Source of the DNA: Aquabacterium sp.
Lineage (GTDB): Bacteria; Pseudomonadota; Gammaproteobacteria; Burkholderiales; Burkholderiaceae_C
Direction of reading: 5' to 3'
NCBI RefSeq assembly: GCF_030652515.1
Contig: NZ_JAUSAR010000073.1
Location: 98,726 to 162,725, forward strand
Length of the DNA stretch: 64,000 nucleotides
Part shown: piece after piece, positions 9,449-17,852 of the stretch
Numbering within the stretch: the stretch's first letter is position 1
How the letters are laid out: the number at the start of each line of letters is the position of its first letter
Program-made: the position numbers and the translations under genes
The notes under the pieces: model-generated
Database searches by the model: none
Seen by the model: the letters and a program-made list of their open reading frames with translations, nothing else
What the model was told of the DNA's origin: nothing

Positions 9449-10672
9449 ATGCGCATCAGCACCGCCTACAGCTTCGACTCTTCGATCGACAACCTGCAAA
9501 AGCGCCAAAGCGAAATGTCGCAATCGCAGATGCAGCTCACCTCGGGCAAGAAGGTCAACTTTGCCAGCGACGACCCCATCGCCGCCGCCCGCGCCGAGCG
9601 TGCCCTGGCCAGCATCTCGCGCGAAGACGCCAACCAGCGTTCGCTGGATGCCAGCCGCAACGTCATGCAACTGAGCGAATCAGCGATTGGCGACGCCGTC
9701 AGCCTGCTGCAAACCGCCCGCGAATCCATGATCGCGGCCGGCAATGGCAGCTACACCGACAAGGAGCGCGAGGCCCTGGCCCTCAAGCTCAAGGACATCC
9801 GTGCCCAGATGCTCACCATCGCCAACCGTTCAGACGGTAGCGGCGGCTTCGTGTTTGGCGGCCAAGGCTCGGCCACACCGCCTTTCCTGGACACCACCAG
9901 TGGCGTGCAGTTCGTCGGCCAGGGCGGCCAGGTGCAGGCTGCCGCTGGTGAAACGCTGAACCTCACGGTGGATGGCGACCAGACCTGGCTGAAAGCCAAG
10001 TCAGGCAATGGCGTCTACGAGACCAACCCCGCCAGCACCAACACCGGCGCAGGGTGGATCACCGCCGGCTCGGTGACCTCGCCCAGCGCCCTGCCCTACC
10101 CGGCAGCGCCTGGCGGCACGCCGCCCCAGTACGCCGTCACCTTCACCGTCAACGCGGGCGTGACCACCTACAGCGTCACCAAGGACGGGGGCGGCACCAC
10201 CTTGACCGACGTGCCTTACGCCAGCGGCAAGGCCATCGTGATCGACGGCATGTCCTTCGCCGTCAGCGGGCAGCCCGCCAATGCCGACAGCTTCACCATC
10301 GACCAATCCACCAACGACCTGAGCGTCTTCGATGCCCTGGACTCGGCCATCACCTCGCTGACCACCGGCAACCAAGGCAGCGGCCAGATCATGCAGGCCG
10401 TGAACCGGGGTTTGAGCAACCTGGACAGCGTCCTGGGCAACGTCAGCGCCGCGCGCTCGGAAGTTGGTGAAAGCCTGAACCGCATGGACAGCATCGAGGG
10501 CCGCATCAGCGCCTCCAAACTAGCGGCCGAAACCGAACGATCCAATGCCGAAGACCTGGACATGGTCTCGGCCATCTCCAAGTTCCAGAACCAGCAATCT
10601 GGCTACGAAGCCGCGCTCAAGAGTTATGCGATGGTGCAAAAATTGTCGCTGTTCCAGTACATCAATGGCTGA
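9449..10672 (+). CDS. flgL: Flagellar hook-associated protein FlgL (HAP3)
   Basis: Second hook-filament junction protein, flagellin-related. The 407-residue product starts MRISTAYSFDSSIDNLQKRQSEMSQ with SGKKVNFASDDPIAAARA following (flagellin D0/D1 fold). It ends ISKFQNQQSGYEAALKSYAMVQKLSLFQYI. Enteric FlgL is 317 residues, and the additional material is a Gly/Thr-rich central beta domain (about 150-280). Last structural gene of this operon; the next gene starts 21 bases later. Confidence 0.96.
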   Translation: MRISTAYSFDSSIDNLQKRQSEMSQSQMQLTSGKKVNFASDDPIAAARAERALASISREDANQRSLDASRNVMQLSESAIGDAVSLLQTARESMIAAGNGSYTDKEREALALKLKDIRAQMLTIANRSDGSGGFVFGGQGSATPPFLDTTSGVQFVGQGGQVQAAAGETLNLTVDGDQTWLKAKSGNGVYETNPASTNTGAGWITAGSVTSPSALPYPAAPGGTPPQYAVTFTVNAGVTTYSVTKDGGGTTLTDVPYASGKAIVIDGMSFAVSGQPANADSFTIDQSTNDLSVFDALDSAITSLTTGNQGSGQIMQAVNRGLSNLDSVLGNVSAARSEVGESLNRMDSIEGRISASKLAAETERSNAEDLDMVSAISKFQNQQSGYEAALKSYAMVQKLSLFQYING

Positions 10673-10693
10673 CCCACAAGGGACTCACTGCCC

Positions 10694-11902
10694 ATGACAG
10701 ACCACCCCATTCTCGGCCAGATCGCCCTGGCCTACTGCCCGGTCATCGACCGCAACCGCGCCGTCACCGCCACGCGCCTGACCGTGTTCCCGGTCAATCA
10801 GGGCGGCGCACTGGACTCGGCCTCACTGCTGGCGGCGGTGGGCGAAGCCTGGCCCGTCGGCGGCCCGCAAATCTGGCTGAACGTGCTGAGCGAAGGCCTG
10901 CTGCACGACCTGATCTCCGCGCAACCGGCCACGCACATCCTGGTGGAGATCCCTTCCTTCATGGCCTGCGAGCCCGACAGCGTGGGGCCCATCTGCACGC
11001 TGCACGCCAATGGCAACCTGCTGCTGCTCAAAGGCCGCCCCTTGCGCGAGTTGCCGCGTGAAGTGCTGCCCTGCTTCAAGTACTCCATCATCGACTACGA
11101 CGATGACCGCCGCGTCGATCCGCACACCGGCATCAGCAACAGCAGCCCCGAAGGCGTGATCCGCACCATCGGGCATGTGCAATCGGGCATCCGCACGGTT
11201 GAGGCCATGGAAAACGCCTTCCGCCGTGGCGCCACCGCCGTGCTGGGCTGGCCCATCGACGACGCCATCGAGGTCTCCACCCGGCCCACCGACCAACCCG
11301 CCCTTCAGGTCATCGTGCTGCTCATCGACCAGGTCCACAAACAGGCCGACATCGAAGACCTGGAAAAGACCCTCAAGCGCGACCCGCCGCTGGCCTACAA
11401 GCTGATGCGCTTCATCAACTCTCCCGCCTTCGGCCTGTCGGTCGAAATCAGCTCCTTCCGCCACGCCATCATGATCCTGGGCTACCAGCGCCTCAAGCGC
11501 TGGCTGGCCCTGCTGCTGGCCACCGCCAGCAAGGATCCGAACATGCGCCCGGTGATGTTCGCCGCCGTGCGCCGTGGCCTGTTGATGGAAGAGCTGTCAC
11601 GCGGCCATGGCGATGGCGAACTGAGCAACGAGCTGTTCATCTGCGGCGTGTTCTCGCTGCTGGACCGCATGTTCCGCCAGCCTTTCAGCGAGTTGCTCAA
11701 GACCATCCCGGTGCCCGAACGCGTCTACCAGGTGCTGGTTGATGGCACCGGCCCCTACGCGCCTTACGTCAACCTGGTCAAGGCCATGGAAGGCCAGACC
11801 CTGGACGAGATCCGCGAAGGCGCCGATGCCCTGATGATGAGTTTTGGCGACATCAACAGCGCCATGCTGCGCGCCATGAGTGCGGGCTCGCAACTCGACT
11901 GA
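10694..11902 (+). CDS. EAL-HDOD (YuxH-like) signalling protein with degenerate EAL domain
   Basis: The 402-residue protein has the YuxH-type architecture: an EAL-like fold (residues about 1-195, recognisable by CPVIDRNRAVTA and LGWPIDDA) followed by an HDOD domain (about 200-390, with DPPLAYKLMRFINSPAFGL and HAIMILGYQRLKRWL). Where a phosphodiesterase has the catalytic Glu-Ala-Leu there is Ala-Thr-Arg-Leu, so c-di-GMP hydrolysis is unlikely and binding or scaffolding is more plausible. It directly follows flgL on the same strand, suggesting a link to motility or surface behaviour. The biological role is inferred. Confidence 0.88.
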   Translation: MTDHPILGQIALAYCPVIDRNRAVTATRLTVFPVNQGGALDSASLLAAVGEAWPVGGPQIWLNVLSEGLLHDLISAQPATHILVEIPSFMACEPDSVGPICTLHANGNLLLLKGRPLRELPREVLPCFKYSIIDYDDDRRVDPHTGISNSSPEGVIRTIGHVQSGIRTVEAMENAFRRGATAVLGWPIDDAIEVSTRPTDQPALQVIVLLIDQVHKQADIEDLEKTLKRDPPLAYKLMRFINSPAFGLSVEISSFRHAIMILGYQRLKRWLALLLATASKDPNMRPVMFAAVRRGLLMEELSRGHGDGELSNELFICGVFSLLDRMFRQPFSELLKTIPVPERVYQVLVDGTGPYAPYVNLVKAMEGQTLDEIREGADALMMSFGDINSAMLRAMSAGSQLD

Positions 11903-11949
11903 GGCGAAACAAGCACGGCATCCCCGGTCGGGGGCTCGTAAGATGCGGG

Positions 11950-12999
11950 ATGACCTCATCGGACACCCCCTACGCCAACCTCACCCCTGACGCGGTCCTC
12001 CACGCCCTGCAAGCCTCAGGCGTGTTCAGCGACGGCCGCCTTCTGCAGCTCAACTCCTACGAGAACCGCGTCTTCCAGATCGGCCTGGAAGACGCCGGCT
12101 ACGTCATCGCCAAGTTCTACCGCTCGGGCCGCTGGACCGACGCGCAGATCCTGGAAGAACACGCCTTCGCGCAAGAGTTGATGGACGCCGAGGTGCCCGC
12201 CGTGGCCCCGCTGCCCCTGATCGCCGACCTGGAGGTCGACCCCGCCGTGCGCTGCATCGGCCAGCCCGCCACCTTGGGCCTGCTGGGCGACATCCGCCTG
12301 GCGGTGACCCCACGCAAAGGTGGCCGCTCGCCTGAGCTGGAAGACCCCGCCGTGCTGGAGCGCCTGGGCCGTTTCCTGGCCCGCTTGCACACCGTGGGCG
12401 CCGCCAAAAAATTCAAGCACCGCACCACCTTGAGCGTGGACACCACGGGCCGCGCCGCGCGTGACTGGCTGGTCCAAAACAAGGTCGTCACCGACGACCA
12501 ACGCGCGGTGTGGCTGTCGGTCGCCGACCAGGCGCTGGACCTGGCCCAAGCCGCCTTTGACCGCATCGATGGCCTGCGCCTGCGCCGCCTGCATGGCGAC
12601 TGCCACGTCGGCAACGTGCTGTGGACACCCGAAGGCCCGCACTTCGTGGACCTGGACGACGCCTGCATGGGCCCCGCCGTGCAAGACCTGTGGATGCTGC
12701 TCAGCGGCGACCACCAGGAGCGCCAGCAACAACTGCATTCACTGCTGTCAGGCTACGAGTCCTTCGCCGATTTTGACTGGCGCGAACTGACGCTGATCGA
12801 GCCGCTGCGCACCCTGCGCATCATCCACCACAGTGCCTGGCTGGCCCGGCGCTGGGCCGATCCGGCCTTCCCGGCGGCCTTCGCCTGGTTCGGCACCTCG
12901 GCTTACTGGAGCGAACAATCGCAACTGCTGCGGCAACAGATCGAACTCTTGCAGGAAAGCCAGCACGGCCGCCCCATGGTGGACGAAGAAGACTGGTGA
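11950..12999 (+). CDS. srkA: Stress response Ser/Thr protein kinase SrkA (YihE family)
   Basis: Aminoglycoside-phosphotransferase-fold protein kinase that in Escherichia coli limits MazF-mediated death and supports envelope stress survival. The 349-residue product starts MTSSDTPYANLTPDAVLHAL and has SYENRVFQIG near residue 36, Lys55 in VIAKFY (ATP binding), the catalytic loop HGDCHVGNV (His215, Asp217, Asn222) and metal-binding VDLDD (Asp234/236). The usual length is about 328-350. The gene stands alone and converges with the diguanylate cyclase gene 16 bases away. Confidence 0.93.
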   Translation: MTSSDTPYANLTPDAVLHALQASGVFSDGRLLQLNSYENRVFQIGLEDAGYVIAKFYRSGRWTDAQILEEHAFAQELMDAEVPAVAPLPLIADLEVDPAVRCIGQPATLGLLGDIRLAVTPRKGGRSPELEDPAVLERLGRFLARLHTVGAAKKFKHRTTLSVDTTGRAARDWLVQNKVVTDDQRAVWLSVADQALDLAQAAFDRIDGLRLRRLHGDCHVGNVLWTPEGPHFVDLDDACMGPAVQDLWMLLSGDHQERQQQLHSLLSGYESFADFDWRELTLIEPLRTLRIIHHSAWLARRWADPAFPAAFAWFGTSAYWSEQSQLLRQQIELLQESQHGRPMVDEEDW

Positions 13000-13015
13000 A
13001 CGCCCTGCCCTGGAC

Positions 13016-14737
13016 TCAACTGGCCAACACCGTCCGATTGCGCCCAGCACGTTTGGCGCGGTAAAGCGCCTGGTCGGCGCGCTCGATGGTGTCGGCCACC
13101 TCTTCGTCAAAGCGCTGCTCGGCCAAACCGGCTGAAAAGCGGATGTGCAGCTCCGGGTGCTCCGGGCACATCAGCTTGTTGTTCACCACTTCGCGCACCC
13201 GCTCCATCATCGCGTCGGCCTGGCCCACGCGGCATTCGGTCAGCATCAGCAAGAACTCTTCGCCACCCCAGCGGGCGATGACGTCGGACTCGCGCAGCTC
13301 ATGCTGCACAGTGTGGGCAAAGTTGCGCAGCACCTCGTCACCCGCACCGTGGCCATGCGTGTCGTTCACCCGCTTGAAGTGGTCGATGTCCAGGATGCCG
13401 ATGCAGAACACCCGCCCACCCCGGTCGCTGAACTTCTTCTGCAAGGACAAGGTCTCGACCATGTGACGGCGGTTGAACAGGCCCGTGAGCTCATCGCGCG
13501 TGGCCAGGGTCTGGATGCGCTCCACCGCGATGGCCAGCTCATCCTTGCGCGCCCGCAGGCGGGATCGCAGATCGCTGAGCTGACCGGCCAACAGCGAGAT
13601 CGTGGGCAAGGTGGTGCAGGCGAACAGGAAGTGGATCAGCTCCTGGCGCACCGGGTAACGGCCAGGTTCCAGCGCATTCATGGCCAGCATGGTCAGGCCC
13701 TGGGCCACCAGCGCAAAAAAGGCCGCCGACCTGGCTTGCGACGCCGTCAGGTTGAACAAGCCAAACACCAGCACCAGCACCAGCAACATCAAACTCGCCC
13801 CACGCGACTCTTCCAGAATGGCATACGCCCCCACCACACAAGTGATGGCCACCATGATCTGCGGCAGGGTCAGTGACGGGTCGGCAAATCGCAGGTTGAA
13901 GCCACTGCGCAGCAGGCCGTAGAACAACAGGCAGCTGCCCATCATGTAGGCACCAAGCGCCCAACCCGCGGTCTCGTTCACGGCGCCCACGCTGACCGAG
14001 TAGGCCAGCACCACGGTGCAGATCACGAAGTTCACCGCGGCCACCATGTAGCGCTGGATGCGCAAACGCTGCTTGGGATCGCTGGAGAACACCAGGTGCA
14101 TCAAAGTCTGCAGAAAGCCAGAAGCTTCTTCGCCATCGTTCTTGGTGAACTGCGACAAGGTCACGCCAATCACGGCCAGCAACATGAAGCGCAACAACTC
14201 CTGGGCCATGTCATAGGTGTGTGGATGGGCATGCAACAGCCACACCATGGCGGCCCCCATGGCCACAATCACGTAGGCACTGAGCAAGCGCACCTGCAGA
14301 GAACGCAGATAGCGGAAACCGTAGAGCAACAAGGGCACCAGGACAAACAACATGACATCCCGGGCAGGCCCACCCATGGTGTAAACCCAAGCGGCATAAG
14401 TCACCGCCAACACCATCTGCGGCATGGTCAGCGACGCATCCCGAAAGCGCAGGTTCAGCTTGCTGCGCAGCACCGCGTAAAACACCACCGTGGTCACACC
14501 AATGGCCCCGCTGATGGCCAGCACCGGGCCTGTCGGCAGGTAGCCATGGGCAGCCACCCAATTCATCAACAGGCACACCAGCAGGTAAACCACCCCCCCG
14601 CCCAGGCAGCGCAGGATGCGCACGCGTTGCTTCCAGTCCTCGCCCAGCAGCCACACGCCCCAGGTGCCCGTGTTGATCATCACGCGATCACGGTGGGCAG
14701 GTGTGGACATGGCAATCGCGGGTGAGGTCGGCTCCAT
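13016..14737 (-). CDS. Membrane diguanylate cyclase with tandem-duplicated transmembrane sensor
   Basis: Makes cyclic di-GMP from two GTP. A C-terminal GGDEF domain occupies residues about 405-570, with the active-site GGEEF at 491-495 and an intact RxxD inhibitory site (RESD, 482-485) five residues before it. The N-terminal 390 residues are all membrane segments in two tandem copies of one module, about residues 36-200 and 222-386. The copies align without gaps at an offset of 186: LRSKLNLRF at 90-98 against LRSGFNLRF at 276-284, and LTMPQM against LTLPQI. Each copy has about six predicted transmembrane helices. A later ATG at 14710 is an alternative start. The signal sensed is unknown. Confidence 0.93.
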   Translation of the reverse strand: MEPTSPAIAMSTPAHRDRVMINTGTWGVWLLGEDWKQRVRILRCLGGGVVYLLVCLLMNWVAAHGYLPTGPVLAISGAIGVTTVVFYAVLRSKLNLRFRDASLTMPQMVLAVTYAAWVYTMGGPARDVMLFVLVPLLLYGFRYLRSLQVRLLSAYVIVAMGAAMVWLLHAHPHTYDMAQELLRFMLLAVIGVTLSQFTKNDGEEASGFLQTLMHLVFSSDPKQRLRIQRYMVAAVNFVICTVVLAYSVSVGAVNETAGWALGAYMMGSCLLFYGLLRSGFNLRFADPSLTLPQIMVAITCVVGAYAILEESRGASLMLLVLVLVFGLFNLTASQARSAAFFALVAQGLTMLAMNALEPGRYPVRQELIHFLFACTTLPTISLLAGQLSDLRSRLRARKDELAIAVERIQTLATRDELTGLFNRRHMVETLSLQKKFSDRGGRVFCIGILDIDHFKRVNDTHGHGAGDEVLRNFAHTVQHELRESDVIARWGGEEFLLMLTECRVGQADAMMERVREVVNNKLMCPEHPELHIRFSAGLAEQRFDEEVADTIERADQALYRAKRAGRNRTVLAS

Positions 14738-14835
14738 TCGGTGATTTCGTCACGTGAATGCCGCACTTGAGCGCCCTTGTCGCCAACTACCCCTTAGCAT
14801 CGGAACATTGCACACATTCAGCCGGCATCGCCACC

Positions 14836-15756
14836 ATGACCAACGGACTTTTCACCAGCCTAGCCATCCAGCCCGACCCCAGCGAGGCCAATCCACTGGT
14901 GATTTACCACGACAAGTGCGCCGACGGCTTTGCCGCCGCCCTGGCCGCCTGGCTGTTCTTTGGGGGGCGGGGCGAGTACCTGGGCCTGGGGCACGGCAAA
15001 ATCCAGCAGGTGTCGGAGCTGCCCGATCTGAAGGATCGCCCGGTCTACATCCTGGACTTTTCGTTCTCGGCCGAGATCCTGCAAGGCATCGACGATGTCG
15101 CGTCCAAGCTGGTCATGCTGGACCACCACAAAAGCGCCGCCGACAAATTGGGCACCTTCCAGTGCCGCTGCGGCATCGTGCACTTCGACATGACACAATC
15201 GGGCGCCAAACTCGCCTGGCAGTTCTTTCAGCGCCACCAACCCATCCCCGACCTGGTCCGTTTCGTGGAAGACCGCGACATCTGGACCTGGCAATACCCC
15301 GAGAGCGCCGCCTTCCTGGCCGCACTCGACATGGAGCCCTTCGAGTTCCCGCGCTGGGCCGAGATCGCGGCCTTCACCCCCGCGCAAAGCGCCACCTTCC
15401 GCGAGCGTGGCGGCGCGATGAACGAGAAGTTCATGAGCCTGTGCCACGACATCGCCCGCAATGCCACCCCCATCACCTTCAATGGCGAAAGCGGCTTGAT
15501 GGTCAACTGCCCCGGCGCATTCAGCAGCGAAGTGGGTGACCTGCTCGCCACCCAATGCGGCACCTATGCCCTGCTGTGGAACTACAGCAAGGATGGCATC
15601 GTCAAGGTCAGCCTGCGCGGGCTGCGCCCCTACAACGTCATCCCGCTGGCCGAATCCATGGGTGGCGGCGGACACGCCCAGGCCTGTGGTTTCAAGATGG
15701 GCGTGGACCGCCTGCCCGAGTTGCTGACCGGAACCTTTCAGGCAACCCAGCCCTGA
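14836..15756 (+). CDS. DHH-family phosphoesterase
   Basis: The 306-residue protein has the DHH phosphoesterase motifs: HDKCADGF (residues about 25-32), LDFSF (73-77) and LDHHKS (95-100). The C-terminal DHHA1-type glycine motif GGGGHAQACGFKM is near residue 280. Members of this superfamily hydrolyse small phosphate esters such as nano-RNA, pAp or cyclic dinucleotides with Mn2+. The exact substrate here is not evident. The frame is open from an ATG at 14758, but the ATG at 14836 sits closer to the conserved core; neither has a clear ribosome site. It is divergent from the diguanylate cyclase, so a role in nucleotide second-messenger turnover is possible but only suggested by context. Confidence 0.85.
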   Translation: MTNGLFTSLAIQPDPSEANPLVIYHDKCADGFAAALAAWLFFGGRGEYLGLGHGKIQQVSELPDLKDRPVYILDFSFSAEILQGIDDVASKLVMLDHHKSAADKLGTFQCRCGIVHFDMTQSGAKLAWQFFQRHQPIPDLVRFVEDRDIWTWQYPESAAFLAALDMEPFEFPRWAEIAAFTPAQSATFRERGGAMNEKFMSLCHDIARNATPITFNGESGLMVNCPGAFSSEVGDLLATQCGTYALLWNYSKDGIVKVSLRGLRPYNVIPLAESMGGGGHAQACGFKMGVDRLPELLTGTFQATQP

Positions 15757-15781
15757 CGGCCTGCGCCGACCAGGGACTCAC

Positions 15782-17731
15782 TCACTGGCATTGGCCTTGC
15801 CCGTCGATGGTGCCGCTGCAGTAAACAAAGTTGTTCTGCACGCCCATGCCCTCGCCGGTGCGGCCATACAGCGCCAGCATCTTGAAGCCCGATGTGGTCA
15901 CCGTGATGCCGTTGTCGGGATTGGCCAAAGGGATGGAGACCGACCGGGCTGCCGCCGAGAAATCGATGTCGCCGATCCGGGAGTTCGACTGGTCGCCACA
16001 TTCGCGGTGCGAGCAGAAAACCGCCGAGTCCAGGCCCGTGTAGCCACGGTTGAAGGTCCAGCTGGCATTGAAGGTGGCCGATTCACCGGTGGCCAATGCC
16101 AGCGTGCGCAGGCTGCTCACGGTGCTGTCCGTCAGGGTCGGCCATGGGAAGTTCTCGATGCGGTCAGACAGCGGCGGCACGCCCATCATGTCGACCTCGA
16201 ACTCGCTGCGCCCATCCAGCACCATCGCGCTGGAGCAGTTGGCATCGGTGTATAGCGAGACCTTCACGGTGCGGCCACCACGGTAGAAGTTGTTGATGGC
16301 GGCATCGCCACCCGTGCCGGAAGGCAACTGGATCTGGGTGTCGTCGCTGCTGCGAAGCTGACCGCCTGCATCCGTCGGGTCGCTCAGCAGGTTGCTGGAC
16401 GAATCGCGCCAGGCCGACAGTCGCTCGGGCGAACCACTGTAGCGCTTGTAGTAGGCCAGAAACACCTCTGCACCATTCGCATCCTTCTGCGTAACCTTGG
16501 CGCATTGCAGGCCCGTGATGGCCTGGATGTCGAACTGGAAGGCGCGTGAATGCTCGGTGTAGGCCAAGGCCCCCGTGCTGTCAAAGGTCTGGGTGCGCTG
16601 CAAGGCCGCGTTGGCGTGAATGCCAATCGGGTTCACATCGCCCTTGAACTTCCAGGTCTGACCTTCGCGAACCACCGCCATCTCTTCGCCGATGGACTGC
16701 AGGCTGCCATCCAGGAGCTTCAAGACAAAAGACACGCGGCAGACTGGATCGGCGCCCGACAGGTCGCAGCGGCCCAGGGTCGGGCTCACGAACGAGACGC
16801 CAAAACCAGGGCCTTCGTCGCTTGTGCCAATGAAATCGCACATCAGCGTGCCCACATCGGCCGCGCCCTGCGCGGGGTTGGGGCCGTCAAAGCTCATGCT
16901 CGCCGTGCTGGCCAGCAGCCCCGGCAGGTTGGCGCGACAGGCCGTGTCGCTCGCCATGGCCAGCGACATGTTCTGGAACAGGGTTTCAATGCCCGTCAGG
17001 GAGACGTTGGCCGCCTGGCTGTCCACCGTCAAAGTGCCTTGGGGTGCCAGGCCCGATTCCAGGTAGAGGTTGCCGGTGCCCAGGCGCGGTGTGATCTGCA
17101 CAAAGGGGGCGTTGGCCTCGCCGGTGGTCACGCCCACGGAGTCCAGCACGCGGTCGTATCCGGTGCGGGTGCCCGCGGCCAGGTCGCCACTGATGAAATC
17201 GAAGTTGGACGGCACGCCCGCGTCAGCCAGGATGCCCGCCAGACCAGTGCGCAAGGTGGTCTGGGCCGCCGCGATGCTGGAGGCGTCCAGCGAGGTACCT
17301 GGGCCATTCATCAGGTCTTCCGGCGAATCGCCCGTGGCCAGCAGCACGGCAGCGGTCGTCAAGGGCGTCACATTGGCCACACCCGCGCCTTGCGCCACCG
17401 AGTAGACGCAACGGTAGTTGTCGCCCACGTGGCCACAGGCCTCGATGCGGTAGGGGCCTGTGCCCGTCAATGTCACGCCGGTGAAGGCACCTGCAGCGTC
17501 CACACTCACCCCGGAGCTGACCACATTGCCGTCAGAGTCCAGGATGCGCACCAGGGCATCGGCCATGGGCGCGCCCACGGCCACGGTGCCCGACAAGCTG
17601 TTGCTGGTCGATGAAACGCTGGCCACGTCCGATGAACCACCGCCACCGCACGCCGACAACAGGCCCAACCCCGCGAACGAGACACCCATCAGCAGGCGCT
17701 GACGACTTTGCTTCAAAACTGAATTGACCAC
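15782..17731 (-). CDS. Large surface lipoprotein with carboxypeptidase-regulatory-like domain
   Basis: The 649-residue product has a lipoprotein signal: a Lys/Arg-rich n-region, a hydrophobic stretch, then LLSAC followed by GGGGSS, the Gly/Ser tether common in outer-membrane lipoproteins. After it comes a Cna-B/carboxypeptidase-regulatory-like beta domain (SLSGTVAVGAPMADALVRI). The rest resembles no family I can name; it has several Cys residues, probably disulfide-bonded. An in-frame GTG at 17761 exists, but the GTG at 17731 follows AAGGA at good spacing and gives a normal signal peptide. A CCCTAGGG palindrome lies 40 bases upstream. It is convergent with the DHH gene. Function unknown. Confidence 0.8.
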   Translation of the reverse strand: MVNSVLKQSRQRLLMGVSFAGLGLLSACGGGGSSDVASVSSTSNSLSGTVAVGAPMADALVRILDSDGNVVSSGVSVDAAGAFTGVTLTGTGPYRIEACGHVGDNYRCVYSVAQGAGVANVTPLTTAAVLLATGDSPEDLMNGPGTSLDASSIAAAQTTLRTGLAGILADAGVPSNFDFISGDLAAGTRTGYDRVLDSVGVTTGEANAPFVQITPRLGTGNLYLESGLAPQGTLTVDSQAANVSLTGIETLFQNMSLAMASDTACRANLPGLLASTASMSFDGPNPAQGAADVGTLMCDFIGTSDEGPGFGVSFVSPTLGRCDLSGADPVCRVSFVLKLLDGSLQSIGEEMAVVREGQTWKFKGDVNPIGIHANAALQRTQTFDSTGALAYTEHSRAFQFDIQAITGLQCAKVTQKDANGAEVFLAYYKRYSGSPERLSAWRDSSSNLLSDPTDAGGQLRSSDDTQIQLPSGTGGDAAINNFYRGGRTVKVSLYTDANCSSAMVLDGRSEFEVDMMGVPPLSDRIENFPWPTLTDSTVSSLRTLALATGESATFNASWTFNRGYTGLDSAVFCSHRECGDQSNSRIGDIDFSAAARSVSIPLANPDNGITVTTSGFKMLALYGRTGEGMGVQNNFVYCSGTIDGQGQCQ

Positions 17732-17852
17732 GGCGGGCTTCCTTATCCGTTGAGCCAGCACTTGGCTGAGCCCTAGGGATATCGGTCAGTGTGAAGAAAG
17801 GTGAAGCGTGCGCCCTCGTGATTTGCCAAAAAATGCCGGGGAGCGGAAGGGA

